Origin: Lathyrus oleraceus
Taxonomy: Eukaryota > Streptophyta > Magnoliopsida > Fabales > Fabaceae
Direction of reading: 5' to 3'
DNA length: 64,000 nt
Assembly: GCF_024323335.1 (NCBI RefSeq)
Contig: NC_066581.1
Coordinates: 347,824,409 to 347,888,408, forward strand
The notes beneath the pieces are model-generated. The model searched no databases. It was not told the DNA's origin and saw only the letters and a program-made list of their open reading frames with translations. The stretch's first letter is position 1. The number at the start of each line of letters is the position of its first letter. Shown one piece after another: positions 22,675 to 32,345 of the stretch. Made by a program: the position numbers and the translations under genes.

Positions 22675-24077
22675 TGTTGCACTAATCCATGCTTAATCAA
22701 CTTAATTAACCAAATTGGAATGTAAGTGAAAATGCTAATTTCAAGTGAGGGGTAAAAGTGTAATTTCCATATGACAGCTCATGCCACCTCAATGACAGCT
22801 CACACACCTCCCAAATGCCATGTGTGAGCTGTAGAAACTTGTCTCACTCCCATTGGATGCTTATTTCTCAATTTCACTATGTGGTAGCATAATGTCCAAT
22901 TTTAGCCATTGCATTTTTCAAGCCAAATCTCAATTTACAAGGTCTATGCATGAAATGATGATTCCAACACACTCCAAATTCCATTTATGAGGTGTAGCAA
23001 AAAGTCTCATCTCAAAATTCCAATTATTTTGAAAGTTGGACAATTTTGCCCCTGGTCCAATTCAGCTGTCCAGTTGAAAAGTGACTTTTTGCCTTGGCCA
23101 CTTTTGGGAAAATCCAATGATGCACCATGAAAGTACATGTCAAATGGAGTTTGTGCATATAAAGAACTTGCAATTTGGCCAAACCATGTGGAAATTATGG
23201 CCTCCTGATTACGGGTCACTTTTGAATTTCACTGAACCATAACTTTCCAACCACACATTGGATTTTCAAGTTCTTGGACTTTTTGGAAAGGTGAGAACAA
23301 GATCTACAACTTTCATGTTGAACAATTTTTTATTTGAAGCTTCCTTGGACATCTTATTTTGATGTCAAAACCTTTCCATTTTTGGAAACTTTAATTACAA
23401 GTCACTTTCTATTTTTGGCAGTTTTTGTCCTGACTTGATTTTCTTCATTCTTAAGCCTTGAGATGTCATATAACACTTGTCCCAACATGAATGAAGTGTA
23501 TCCAACTCCTTTCCACCTCCAAATTCACCAGATCATGTACAGTTGACCACAGTTGACTTTTCATCTGATAGATGAATCTGGCAATGCATAGATCAATCTG
23601 AGCTCCAATCTTCAACTGAAATGGCTCAAGGGTGAAACCCTAGCCTCAATAATCACAATATAATCACATAATGATCCTCATAACCACCATAAACCCCATC
23701 TCCTGATTATGCCCTGATTGGCCCAATGCAACTGATTAGGGTTGACCAGTGGTCAAAACCCTAATCTCAAGGAATCTTCTTCAATCTCCTGATGACATCC
23801 AACCATGATGATGATGATGTATCACTTCAATCAATATGAAGACCAACACCCCTGAGAATCATGAAACCCTAATTCACAGCCCAATCCTCAGATGGCCATG
23901 ATCAATCAGTAAACCCTAGGCTTGCACTTGACTTCCTCATCTTCTGATCAAGACTTGGGAGTATGGCTTGCACAATGTAACCACATGATATGCAACATGA
24001 AATGCCTAATGACCTAAAATGTATGCAATATGTTAATGCTAGTCCCAAGAGAGGAGGGCAAATTTTGAGGTGTTACA

Positions 24078-24082
24078 ACATA
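24078..24082. repeat. Target-site duplication, right copy (Ogre A)
   Basis: ACATA directly after the terminal TGTTACA at 24077; identical to 4194-4198. Confidence 0.9.
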
Positions 24083-24652
24083 AAGCAAAAACAAGGACTT
24101 TAAACCCTACTAACACAATAAATCTTTTTAAATATTGCTTATTTTCCAATCTAGGTCTTGAGCTCCTTATATAACAAAAGTATTATGGGCTTTTCTCCTT
24201 GGATATTAGATTTAATTTCGTCCAGAATCTTTGCACATTCAGTTGGATATTATTTATTCCATAAATATCTCTGACGGAAAGATATGATTTGGTTTAATTC
24301 AAATTCAAATTTAAATCACATTTTAGTTTGATTTGATCTTCACAACTGTTCAACAAATCATATAATCATATTGCTAAATAAAAGCAATAAAATCTAACTG
24401 AATCTTCAACAGAAAATTCGTTCCAAAACGCATCAATCTGCCTTGTTGAGCAAGACCCAGATGTCGTACCCATATGTTGTGACATCACGTTCAACATGTG
24501 TCCCTTTTGCACCACCCAGATGTCGTACCCACATGTTGTGACATCACGTTCAACATGTGTCCCTTTTGCACCTGAAAATCATCTTGAAGCAGTTTGGCAA
24601 ACTTGAACACTTCTCTATGATGTTGTCTTGCAAAATGCAGTCAATCCAAAAG
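24083..24652 (-). mobile_element. Copia LTR, 5' portion (split by Ogre A)
   Basis: Continues the LTR that starts at 3750. On the minus strand its 5' end would be TGTTGTTCC at 24652. It contains text I recall from legume Maximus/SIRE-type copia LTRs (AACATGTGTCCCTTTTGCACC, ACCCAGATGTCGTACCC). No coding. The terminal position is approximate. Confidence 0.5.
24456..24572. repeat. 59-bp tandem duplication in the copia LTR
   Basis: CCCAGATGTCGTACCCA through CCCTTTTGCACC occurs twice, starting at 24456 and 24515, with one difference near the middle (CATATG versus CACATG). Confidence 0.95.
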
Positions 24653-25045
24653 GAACAACAAGTTTAAAATGACTTAATTCGATTTTTTTAGTAATACCGA
24701 TTTTTGTCCAACAACAATTTTACAAAGTCGATCGAGCTAAATTCAACTCTGATTATCAATTCAACCGATGGACCTAACCAATTTTTGAAACATTGATATT
24801 TTATGCACTTTTAAGACATAATATGACCAATAGACTACTTTAAAAAAAATGAATATTATACATAATATTGTAAATAAAGAAACAATCACATTTCAATAGT
24901 TTCATTTATAATTTAATAATATTCTATACAAGTTTCTAAAATTCAGATTCTATATTGCTTCTATCTAAAATTGAAATAAAAGAAAGATTCTATATTGTGT
25001 ACCTACAAATGGTAACCAACATGACACATTCACGAGAATTTTATA
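24653..25045. other. Downstream flank of lectin receptor kinase 1
   Basis: AT-rich and non-coding. It should include the 3' UTR and polyadenylation signals of the minus-strand gene ending at 25046. No other feature seen. Confidence 0.5.
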
Positions 25046-26974
25046 CTACCATTTAGCAGAAGAGACAAACCTAGTATTCATGTCTCTAATTCCAAGATAG
25101 GAGCTTGAACTCGTTTGATCAAATGAAGAAGTTTCAAGACAACGCAAAAATTCATCAAACCCCTCCTGTGATTCAATATCTCTTGGCTGTCTCAATTCAT
25201 TTGGCAACTCAACTTCTCCATCCAAAATCCTCACTACTTGTCTCATGCTAGGCCTTATAGTAGGAACATCATTTGAACATATCAATCCCAATTTCAACAC
25301 CATCATTACTTCACTTTCATCAAAATTACCATTCAATTTAGGGTCTACTACTTCAAGTACTCTTCCTTCTTTGTACCTTTCCCACACCCAATCCACCAAC
25401 ACCAATTCTTCTGGTAATGCCTTTGGTTCAATGGGCCTTCTTCCACAAGCAACCTCAAGAAGAAGTGCACCAAATGCAAAAACATCAGAACATGTAGATG
25501 GCTTTCCTGTTCTAGGCAACTCTGGTGCCAAATAGCCAAATGTTCCCGCCACTCTTGTTGTGCCTGGATTACCACCATGTTTATGCAATCTTGACAAACC
25601 AAAATCAGCTAATCTTCCATTGAATTCAAAATCTAAAAGCACATTGCTAGCCTTAACATCTCTGTGTATTACCACTTGCTCATACCCTTCATGTAGAAAC
25701 AAAAGACCTGAAGCAACACCTTTTATTATCTTAAACCTTTTTTCCCAACTTAGCTCAAATTTTGAATCTTTAAACAAATACTTGTCTAAGCTTCCATTCG
25801 CCATGAAATCGTACACAAGTAAAAGGTCTCCTCTGCGACGACACCATCCAAGTAATTGAACCAAATTCCGGTGGCGAAGCCGGCCTATGGTGGCGATTTC
25901 CGACACAAATTCCCTCAATCCTTGTTTTGATTCATGTGAAACTCTTTTAACGGCCACTTGGATACTTGATTTCGATAATGTCCCTTTGTAAACTTTTCCG
26001 AAACCACCCTGCCCAAGTAACTCTTTCTCTTGGAAACCTTTTGTAGCTTTCTTGAGCTCTAGATAGGAGTATCTATGTGGCCCAATTTCAAGCTCCCATG
26101 TTTCTATCACATCAGCATTCATGATTTTTCTGAGTACGTAAATACCAAATGCTATGAAACACAACGCAGTAACAGAAACACCAACTATCAAAGAAGTTTG
26201 TTTTTTCTTTGGTTGTGGAAATTGTGGAAGTGAAGTCAAATCAAGAAATGGTGCTGGTCCATTGATTTTAAAGCTCCAACCCAAAATGTAATAAGAGATC
26301 TCCGGCGGCCAAGTTGAAGCATAAAATCCAACATACATAATATCATGAAGGATAGGTGATAGATCCTTATGAAAGGACAAATTTGGTTTTTGAGGTTTGA
26401 TTGAAGTTAATGAAAGTGTAACACTAACGAGATTATGTGAAGAGTCATAATCAACCCAAACAAGAAATGGTTTCCCACTTTTGAAATTACTTTCTTGCAG
26501 TGTTGAATGATAGTATGGAACGGTGTCTATTACAACATGGTTATCACTACGCTCATAGTCTAGAACGGTGTAAATCTCAACATCAAAACTATGGTTAGAA
26601 GAATTACCAGTGTCATATGATAAATCTTTAGAAGTTACTATTGAGAAGCTGATCCCATGACCACCACTTGGATACTTGTGAACAAAAGCAAGAGCAAACG
26701 AGGAAGAAAAGGAGAAAGCTTTACCGGTTGTTGAGTTCTTTAGCTGAAAAGACTGAGAGTAAAAAGCTTGACCAACAATTTTACTGGTTAAATTGCTTGT
26801 TTCATTTGTTAACTTTATGATGCCGTTTTTATCTATCTCTGCAGTTCCATTCAAGGTTAAATTGTTGGGACCAGCATCCTTGAATCCAACATACATGAGC
26901 TGGTCAATTTGGGATAATACTGGCACAGAGAGGAATAGCAAAACTGATATCAAGAATTGAAGATGAATTGACAT
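25046..26974 (-). CDS. L-type lectin-domain receptor-like kinase 1
   Basis: Single-exon 642-residue plasma-membrane receptor kinase. The start is the ATG at 26974 (MSIHLQFLISVLLF); the frame runs three codons further but begins with TTG. Signal peptide ~1-21, legume-lectin domain ~22-240, Pro-rich stalk, membrane helix ~260-282 (TSLIVGVSVTALCFIAFGIYVL without its last few residues), Ser/Thr kinase ~320-597. Kinase motifs are complete: GQGGFG (321-326), VAVK lysine K343, HRD (437-439), DFG (457-459), and APE present as APEL. It is an RD kinase and should be active. The lectin metal site is not intact: where family members read VELDT...EFNDIN.NHVGID this protein has VEIYT then DYERSDNHVVID, so the metal Asp is Tyr135 and three residues of the next ligand loop are gone. 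Family roles are in immunity, symbiosis and stress perception. Closest in motifs to LecRK clades IV/V. Copia and Ogre sequences lie on one side and Helitrons on the other. Confidence 0.95.
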   Translation of the reverse strand: MSIHLQFLISVLLFLSVPVLSQIDQLMYVGFKDAGPNNLTLNGTAEIDKNGIIKLTNETSNLTSKIVGQAFYSQSFQLKNSTTGKAFSFSSSFALAFVHKYPSGGHGISFSIVTSKDLSYDTGNSSNHSFDVEIYTVLDYERSDNHVVIDTVPYYHSTLQESNFKSGKPFLVWVDYDSSHNLVSVTLSLTSIKPQKPNLSFHKDLSPILHDIMYVGFYASTWPPEISYYILGWSFKINGPAPFLDLTSLPQFPQPKKKQTSLIVGVSVTALCFIAFGIYVLRKIMNADVIETWELEIGPHRYSYLELKKATKGFQEKELLGQGGFGKVYKGTLSKSSIQVAVKRVSHESKQGLREFVSEIATIGRLRHRNLVQLLGWCRRRGDLLLVYDFMANGSLDKYLFKDSKFELSWEKRFKIIKGVASGLLFLHEGYEQVVIHRDVKASNVLLDFEFNGRLADFGLSRLHKHGGNPGTTRVAGTFGYLAPELPRTGKPSTCSDVFAFGALLLEVACGRRPIEPKALPEELVLVDWVWERYKEGRVLEVVDPKLNGNFDESEVMMVLKLGLICSNDVPTIRPSMRQVVRILDGEVELPNELRQPRDIESQEGFDEFLRCLETSSFDQTSSSSYLGIRDMNTRFVSSAKW

Positions 26975-27508
<534 letters not shown>

Positions 27509-27562
27509 ACCTAATATCTCCTATTTTTATTGCCATAAAAATTCAGAGGAGAATTGACTATG

Positions 27563-28344
27563 TCATATATTATAATATATTAAATCTGAAACATGCATTA
27601 TCACGTTGACATTTCAATATAACATGTGTCACATCACTATTATTCATATGTGACACCTTTCAAATTTCATCTTCACTTCTCAAAAGACACAATCACATAA
27701 TGTTAGAGGTCACAGGTTCAAATCCCGACTAATGCAAAAAAACATATTAATTTAATAATTACTTATTAACTTCAATTTTATTTTCTATTATATATTCTTC
27801 ATATCATGTTATACAAATAAATTAAAGACAAATAACAATCTTCTTGTATTTGTCACATATAAGGATATATAATTTGTCAAAATTGATTTTAAGTTTACAT
27901 AATTTTTTCTTGTTTGATAGTAGAAAGTATAATAAAAATATAGGTAGTAGTGTCTAAAATAAGAACTTTGATATTTCAACTAATAATTGTTTTTAAATTA
28001 TAAAAATTAAAGGAATAAAATTTAATATTTATTTGGGACTAAAATTAAATATATATTATTAAAAACTTAAAATTAAATATCTTATAAAGAGATAAATAAA
28101 AGAAATACATAAGAATCAAAGTTTAAAAAATTATATAAATCACAAGTGATATCTTATTTAATTATTTAATTTTTCATAATTAAATAATTTAATAAGTCTC
28201 AATTATAATTTCTAAAAACTTATTAGTAATAAAATACTATCGATCATATTTATTAAAAATAATAATTTTTAACATAATTACAATTCAATAACAAAACAAA
28301 TAAAATATAATTTATAACCGTGAATCGCGCGGATCTTAATCTAG
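27563..28344 (+). mobile_element. Non-autonomous Helitron, unit 1 of a tandem array
   Basis: Begins with TCATATATTATAATATATTAAATC (first bases TC, as Helitrons do) and ends ...GGATCTTAATCTAG at 28344, followed by T. The 3' hairpin is CCGTG AATCG CGCGG, with one imperfect pair. AT-rich with no ORF, so it must be mobilised in trans. Contains GGTTCAAATCC near 27716. Confidence 0.75.
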
Positions 28345-29115
28345 TAATATATTAAATCTGAAGCACGCACTATCACGTTGACATTTCAATATAACTTGTG
28401 CCACATCACCATTATTCATACGTGGCACCTTTCAAATTTCATCTTCACTTCTCAAAAGACACAATCACATAATGTTAGAGGTCATAGGTTCAAATCCTGA
28501 CAAATGCAAAAAATATATTAATTTAATAATTAATTATTAACTTCAATTTTATTTTCTATTATATATTCTTCATATCATGTTATACAAATAAATTAAAGAC
28601 AAATAACAATCTTCTTGTATTTGTCACATATAAGGATATATAATTTGTCAAAATTGATTTTAAGTTTACATAATTTTTTCTTGTTTGATAGTAGAAAGTA
28701 TAATAAAAATATAGGTAGTAGTGTCTAAAATAAGAACTTTGATATTTCAACTAATAATTGTTTTTAAATTATAAAAATTAAAGGAATAAAATTTAAAATT
28801 TATTTGGGACTAAAATTAAATATATATTATTAAAAACTTAAAATTAAATATCTTATAAAGAGATAAATAAAAGAAATACATAAGAATCAAAGTTTAAAAA
28901 ATTATATAAATCACAAGTGATATCTTATTTAATTATTTAATTTTTCATAATTAAATAATTTAATAAGTCTCAATTATAATTTCTAAAAAATTATTAGTAA
29001 TAAAATACTATCGATCATATTTATTAAAAATAATAATTTTTAACATAATTACAATTCAATAACAAAACAAATAAAATATAATTTATAACCGTGAATCGCA
29101 CGGATCTTAATCTAG
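28345..29115 (+). mobile_element. Non-autonomous Helitron, unit 2 of a tandem array
   Basis: Starts immediately after the CTAG of unit 1 with TAATATATTAAATC (the first ~10 bp of unit 1 are missing) and ends with CTAG at 29112-29115. 771 bp. It is almost identical to unit 1 after the first ~100 bp. The terminal hairpin is CCGTG AATCG CACGG, a perfect stem that differs from unit 3 at compensating positions. Confidence 0.75.
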
Positions 29116-29877
29116 TAATATATTAAATCTGAAGCACGCACTATCACGTTGACATTTCAATATAACTTGTGCCACATCACCATTATTCATACGTGGCACC
29201 TTTCAAATTTCATCTTCACTTCTCAAAAGACACAATCACATAATGTTAGAGGTCATAGGTTCAAATCCTGACAAATGCAAAAAATATATTAATTTAATAA
29301 TTAATTATTAACTTCAATTTTATTTTCTATTATATATTCTTCATATCATGTTATACAAATAAATTAAAGATAAATAACAATGTTCTTGTATTTGTCACAT
29401 ATAAGGATATATAATTTATCAAAATTGATTTTAAGTTTACATAATTTTTTCTTGTTTGATAGTAGAAAGTATAATAAAAATATAGGTAGTAATGTCTAGA
29501 ATAAGAACTTTGATATTTCAACTAATAATTATTTTTAAATTATAAAAATTAAAGAAATAAAATTTAAAATTTATTTGGGACTAAAATTAAATATATATTA
29601 TTAACAACTTAAAATTAAATATCTTATAAAGAGATAAATAAAAGAAATACATAAGAATCAAAGTTTAAAAAATTATATAAATCACAAGTGATATCTTATT
29701 TAATTATTTAATTTTTCATAATTAAATAATTTAATAAAGTCTCAATTATATTTTGTAAAAAATTATTAGTAATAAATATTATCGATCATATTTATTAAAA
29801 ATAATAATTCTTAACATAATTACAATTCAATAAAAAAATATAATTTATAACCGCGCATCGCGCGGATCTTAATCTAG
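29116..29877 (+). mobile_element. Non-autonomous Helitron, unit 3 of a tandem array
   Basis: 762 bp, starts flush after unit 2 and ends CTAG at 29874-29877 followed by T. It has the canonical hairpin CCGCGC ATC GCGCGG about 8 nt before CTAG. Slightly more divergent from units 1 and 2 than they are from each other. No ORF. Confidence 0.8.
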
Positions 29878-30274
29878 TTTTAATAAATCTCATAAATAAT
29901 TAGTGCATATCTTAAAATTAAAGAGGGTATTGTCGATGTATAATATATTGTTATATTATATTATACATTTATATTTATTACACATGTTTTATAAATAAAA
30001 TTTATATTATACTTGAAATTTTAATTCAGAATGAGAATAATATAATAAACTCTCTTATTCTCTTTCCCTTGTTCCTCTTTACTCTTCTATTATATTGCTT
30101 TTTATTAATTTCATAATATATTATCAACACGAAACTTTAACTATCAAAGGTATTGTTGGTCCTTTATTTTATTATTAAATTTTTTTACATTATTGTTTTG
30201 AATTAAGATATTATATTGATATTATTAAATAATCAAATATTCTTGAAGGGTTACAAAATGTGTATGTTATGTAG
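29878..30274. other. AT-rich spacer with possible copia LTR/PBS debris
   Basis: No gene. TATTATCAACACGA near 30119-30132 resembles the PBS of copia elements primed by a cleaved initiator-Met tRNA, and the preceding ~190 bp (from TGTCGATGTATAAT) could be a short LTR. No partner LTR seen. Confidence 0.3.
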
Positions 30275-30820
30275 TGTACATCTCGGAAAATTAGTTGATC
30301 AACCGAGGTGTGAGATCAGCGAAGTCTATTTTGAGCACGTGAGTTCTTTGAGGGCGAATTGGCATTATAGTCGAGAATAGTAGGGTTAGCAGATCGAATA
30401 GTCAAGATATCATCTACTAATTGGAATCTGGTTAGGCTATCCGAGTAAGCAGGGCAGAACCGACTTCCCACAAGCCAAAGATGATTCAACTAGTACAAAT
30501 CAGATCCGATGACAGGGCTAGGATGCCATCTGAAGGGTCATAAGAGAACGGTTACAATATGGTGCATTATGACAAGGGATTTATATTTAGTGAAGGGGCG
30601 GACGTTACATGGCAATTATAAGGAAACTGGTGTTACTACCATAAATGAAGAACGTGTAGAGTCAAGGGGGGGGGGGAATGAGACCTATATATAGGAGGAT
30701 GTTCAGAGGGTAAAGAACCGGAAAAAACGAGACTAACATACATAACAAACACCCTAATCATGCATTTATGGCTCTCCTTGACTTAAAACAAGGAAGTCAG
30801 CCTTTTACTATTTTGTAGCA
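30275..30820 (+). mobile_element. Gypsy-2 5' LTR (Tat-lineage Ty3/gypsy)
   Basis: Starts TGTACATCTCGG. The same start and about 250 bp of homologous sequence recur at 47462-47713, just after a polypurine tract, fixing the left edge. The right edge (GTAGCA at ~30820) is an estimate because the 3' copy is cut short. It contains a TATA box at 30686-30695 and a GGGGGGGGG run near 30667. Confidence 0.75.
30686..30695 (+). promoter_or_regulatory. Gypsy-2 LTR TATA box
   Basis: TATATATAGG inside the 5' LTR, about 135 bp before its end. Good match and correct position; no transcript evidence. Confidence 0.5.
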
Positions 30821-30989
30821 AGAAAATTTGACGTCCACTGTGGTGTCTAGGTAAAACTTGCCCAGACCACACAAAACTATCATAAAAAACGTTAAACTTT
30901 TCAGCTGGACTATGTCAGGATCGTCTCCCACTCGAAGCAATCGGTCCCGCCATCAGATATCACTCAATTGTTCAAGGGGATGGAGGCAC
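30821..30989 (+). pseudogene. Gypsy-2 PBS, leader and first residues of gag
   Basis: TTTGACGTCCACTGTGG (about 30827-30843) sits where Tat elements carry their PBS. A gag-like start ATG at 30903 gives MSGSSPTRSNRSRHQ and is cut at 30989 by Copia-2. The sequence resumes at 40623 after the duplicated GGCAC. Confidence 0.55.
30985..30989. repeat. Target-site duplication, left copy (Copia-2)
   Basis: GGCAC immediately before TGTTGGTG at 30990; repeated at 40623-40627. Confidence 0.9.
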
Positions 30990-31854
30990 TGTTGGTGTAA
31001 GCCCTAGAGGCCAATACTTTTGGTACTTGTATCGAATTATTTATTAATAATAAAAGACTTTTTATTTATTATGTTTGTTTAATAAAGTCCCTAGAATAGC
31101 TAGTCCGTTTAATGTATCAAGTGTGACTTAATCATGAGATCACATTAAACATAAGGACATTATTCTTGAAGTATCCGTAGTCGAGCTTTATTGTGAAGTG
31201 GGATAACATTAAAGCATAAGACTATTATGTATATAGACTGATGATCACATCTCATGGATCATGGATAAAGAGTTATCAAGTCTTAAACATAGGTATGAAT
31301 ATTAAGAGTAATATTTATACTGGATTGACCTGCTATGAGAATACTATATAGAATGTTATGCAAAATGTCATAAGTTATTCTCATGGTGATAATGGGGTAT
31401 ACCACCCTTCGATCTGAAACCACTATGGACCCTAGATGTAGAGTCGAGTGCCTTATTGCTAATCAAACATTGACCATAACTGGATGACCATAAAGACAGT
31501 TGATGGGTACCCCACGAATCATGCTAAGGGATATGAGTGACCTAGATGGAATTTGTCCATCCTGTGTAACAGGATAAATGTCTATGGGCCCAATATTGAA
31601 CTGGACAAGGATGACACGGTCTATGCCTTGTGTTCAATATAGACATAAGAGCAAAAGGGTAATTATACACATAAATATTATCATAGAAGGATTTGTCAGA
31701 TCACATGATATTTTCGTGTCTTGGGTAGCAGTGATGTGTTGCTAGATACCGCTCACTGTTTATTATGTTAAATGCGTGATTTAATATAATTGCCAATGTC
31801 GCGAAAACCTACAGGGTCACATACAAAAGGACGGATTGATGAGAGATAGAGTAA

Positions 31855-32012
31855 CTAAGGAACATCGTAAGGTACGGTGCACTTAAGTGAATTGTAGAAC
31901 ATCGTAAGATATGGTGTACTTAAGTAGAATACGAAATATGGTAAGGTACCACGGGCTTAAGTGATTTTGGCATATTATAAGATATGGGCCACATACACTT
32001 AAGTGGGCTTTT
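31855..32012 (+). repeat. U3 repeats upstream of the Copia-2 TATA box
   Basis: Four degenerate ~35-45-bp units sharing (A)CATCGTAAGGTACGGTG and CACTTAAGTG, each ending in a CTTAAGTG/A motif. They end about 30 bp upstream of the TATA box; the 3' LTR has the same array (40146-40300). Position suggests enhancer repeats. Confidence 0.75.
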
Positions 32013-32038
32013 TGGCTTGCAACCCATACAAGTGGTTC

Positions 32039-32047
32039 TATAAATAG
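32039..32047 (+). promoter_or_regulatory. Copia-2 LTR TATA box (5' LTR)
   Basis: TATAAATAG, embedded in an inverted repeat GGTTCTA-TAAA-TAGAACC. Also present at 40329-40337 in the 3' LTR. Confidence 0.65.
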
Positions 32048-32333
32048 AACCCTTGTGCAGAAGCATTTTGAGCAGTTGCAATTTCGTTTCTCTTTCTCTC
32101 ACTCAAAGCCTTCATTCGTAGCAGCTAGCACTGAGATTGAAGGAATCCGTTCGTGTGGACTGAGTAGAGGCGTTGTCATCGTCCAACGTTCGTGATCGCT
32201 CCGTAGATTTGCATCAAAGGTTTCAATCGTCACAAGAGGTAACGATTCTATCACTGATCATGTCCATTCGTAAGGATCACTAAAGGAGAAAATTTTAAAT
32301 TCCGCTGCGTTTTGGATCGCTATTCTCCTTCAG

Positions 32334-32345
32334 TGGTATCAGAGC
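32334..32345 (+). promoter_or_regulatory. Copia-2 primer-binding site
   Basis: TGGTATCAGAGC directly after the 5' LTR, the standard complement of the initiator-Met tRNA 3' end. Confidence 0.95.

Larger units (their letters stand above)
4199..24077 (-). mobile_element. Ogre A: complete-ended Ogre-type LTR retrotransposon (19.9 kb)
   Basis: Two direct repeats of 4970 and 4978 bp (4199-9168 and 19100-24077) bound a 9931-bp interior, flanked by ACATA duplications. LTR termini are TGTAACACC and GGATGCGACA in element sense. The element is minus-strand. Order in element sense: 5' LTR, PBS, leader, ORF1, short gag, RT/RNase H remnants, integrase tail, long 3' UTR, PPT, 3' LTR. The huge LTRs, the extra ORF upstream of gag, the PBS sequence and the Tat-type pol identify the Ogre group known from legumes. 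The interior is several kb shorter than complete Ogres as I recall them, because gag and pol carry internal deletions. It sits in an older copia LTR. Confidence 0.93.
19100..24077 (-). repeat. Ogre A 5' LTR
   Basis: Near-identical partner of 4199-9168, 8 bp longer mainly because of one extra 9-bp CA-rich unit near 19490. The PBS lies immediately inside. A TATA-like box is at 22668-22674 and the paired hairpins at 19267-19309. The ~0.4% divergence estimated by eye marks a recent insertion. Confidence 0.95.
30990..32332 (+). repeat. Copia-2 5' LTR
   Basis: 1343 bp, TGTTGGTGTAAGCCC to CTATTCTCCTTCA. U3 carries a short tandem array and a TATA box (32039). About 60-70 differences from the 3' LTR by eye. 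Confidence 0.95.

Noticed and set aside
27690..27730. GGTTCAAATCC B-box-like motif in each Helitron unit, considered as a tRNA or SINE
   Set aside because: No A box at the right distance and no cloverleaf; treated as part of the Helitron.
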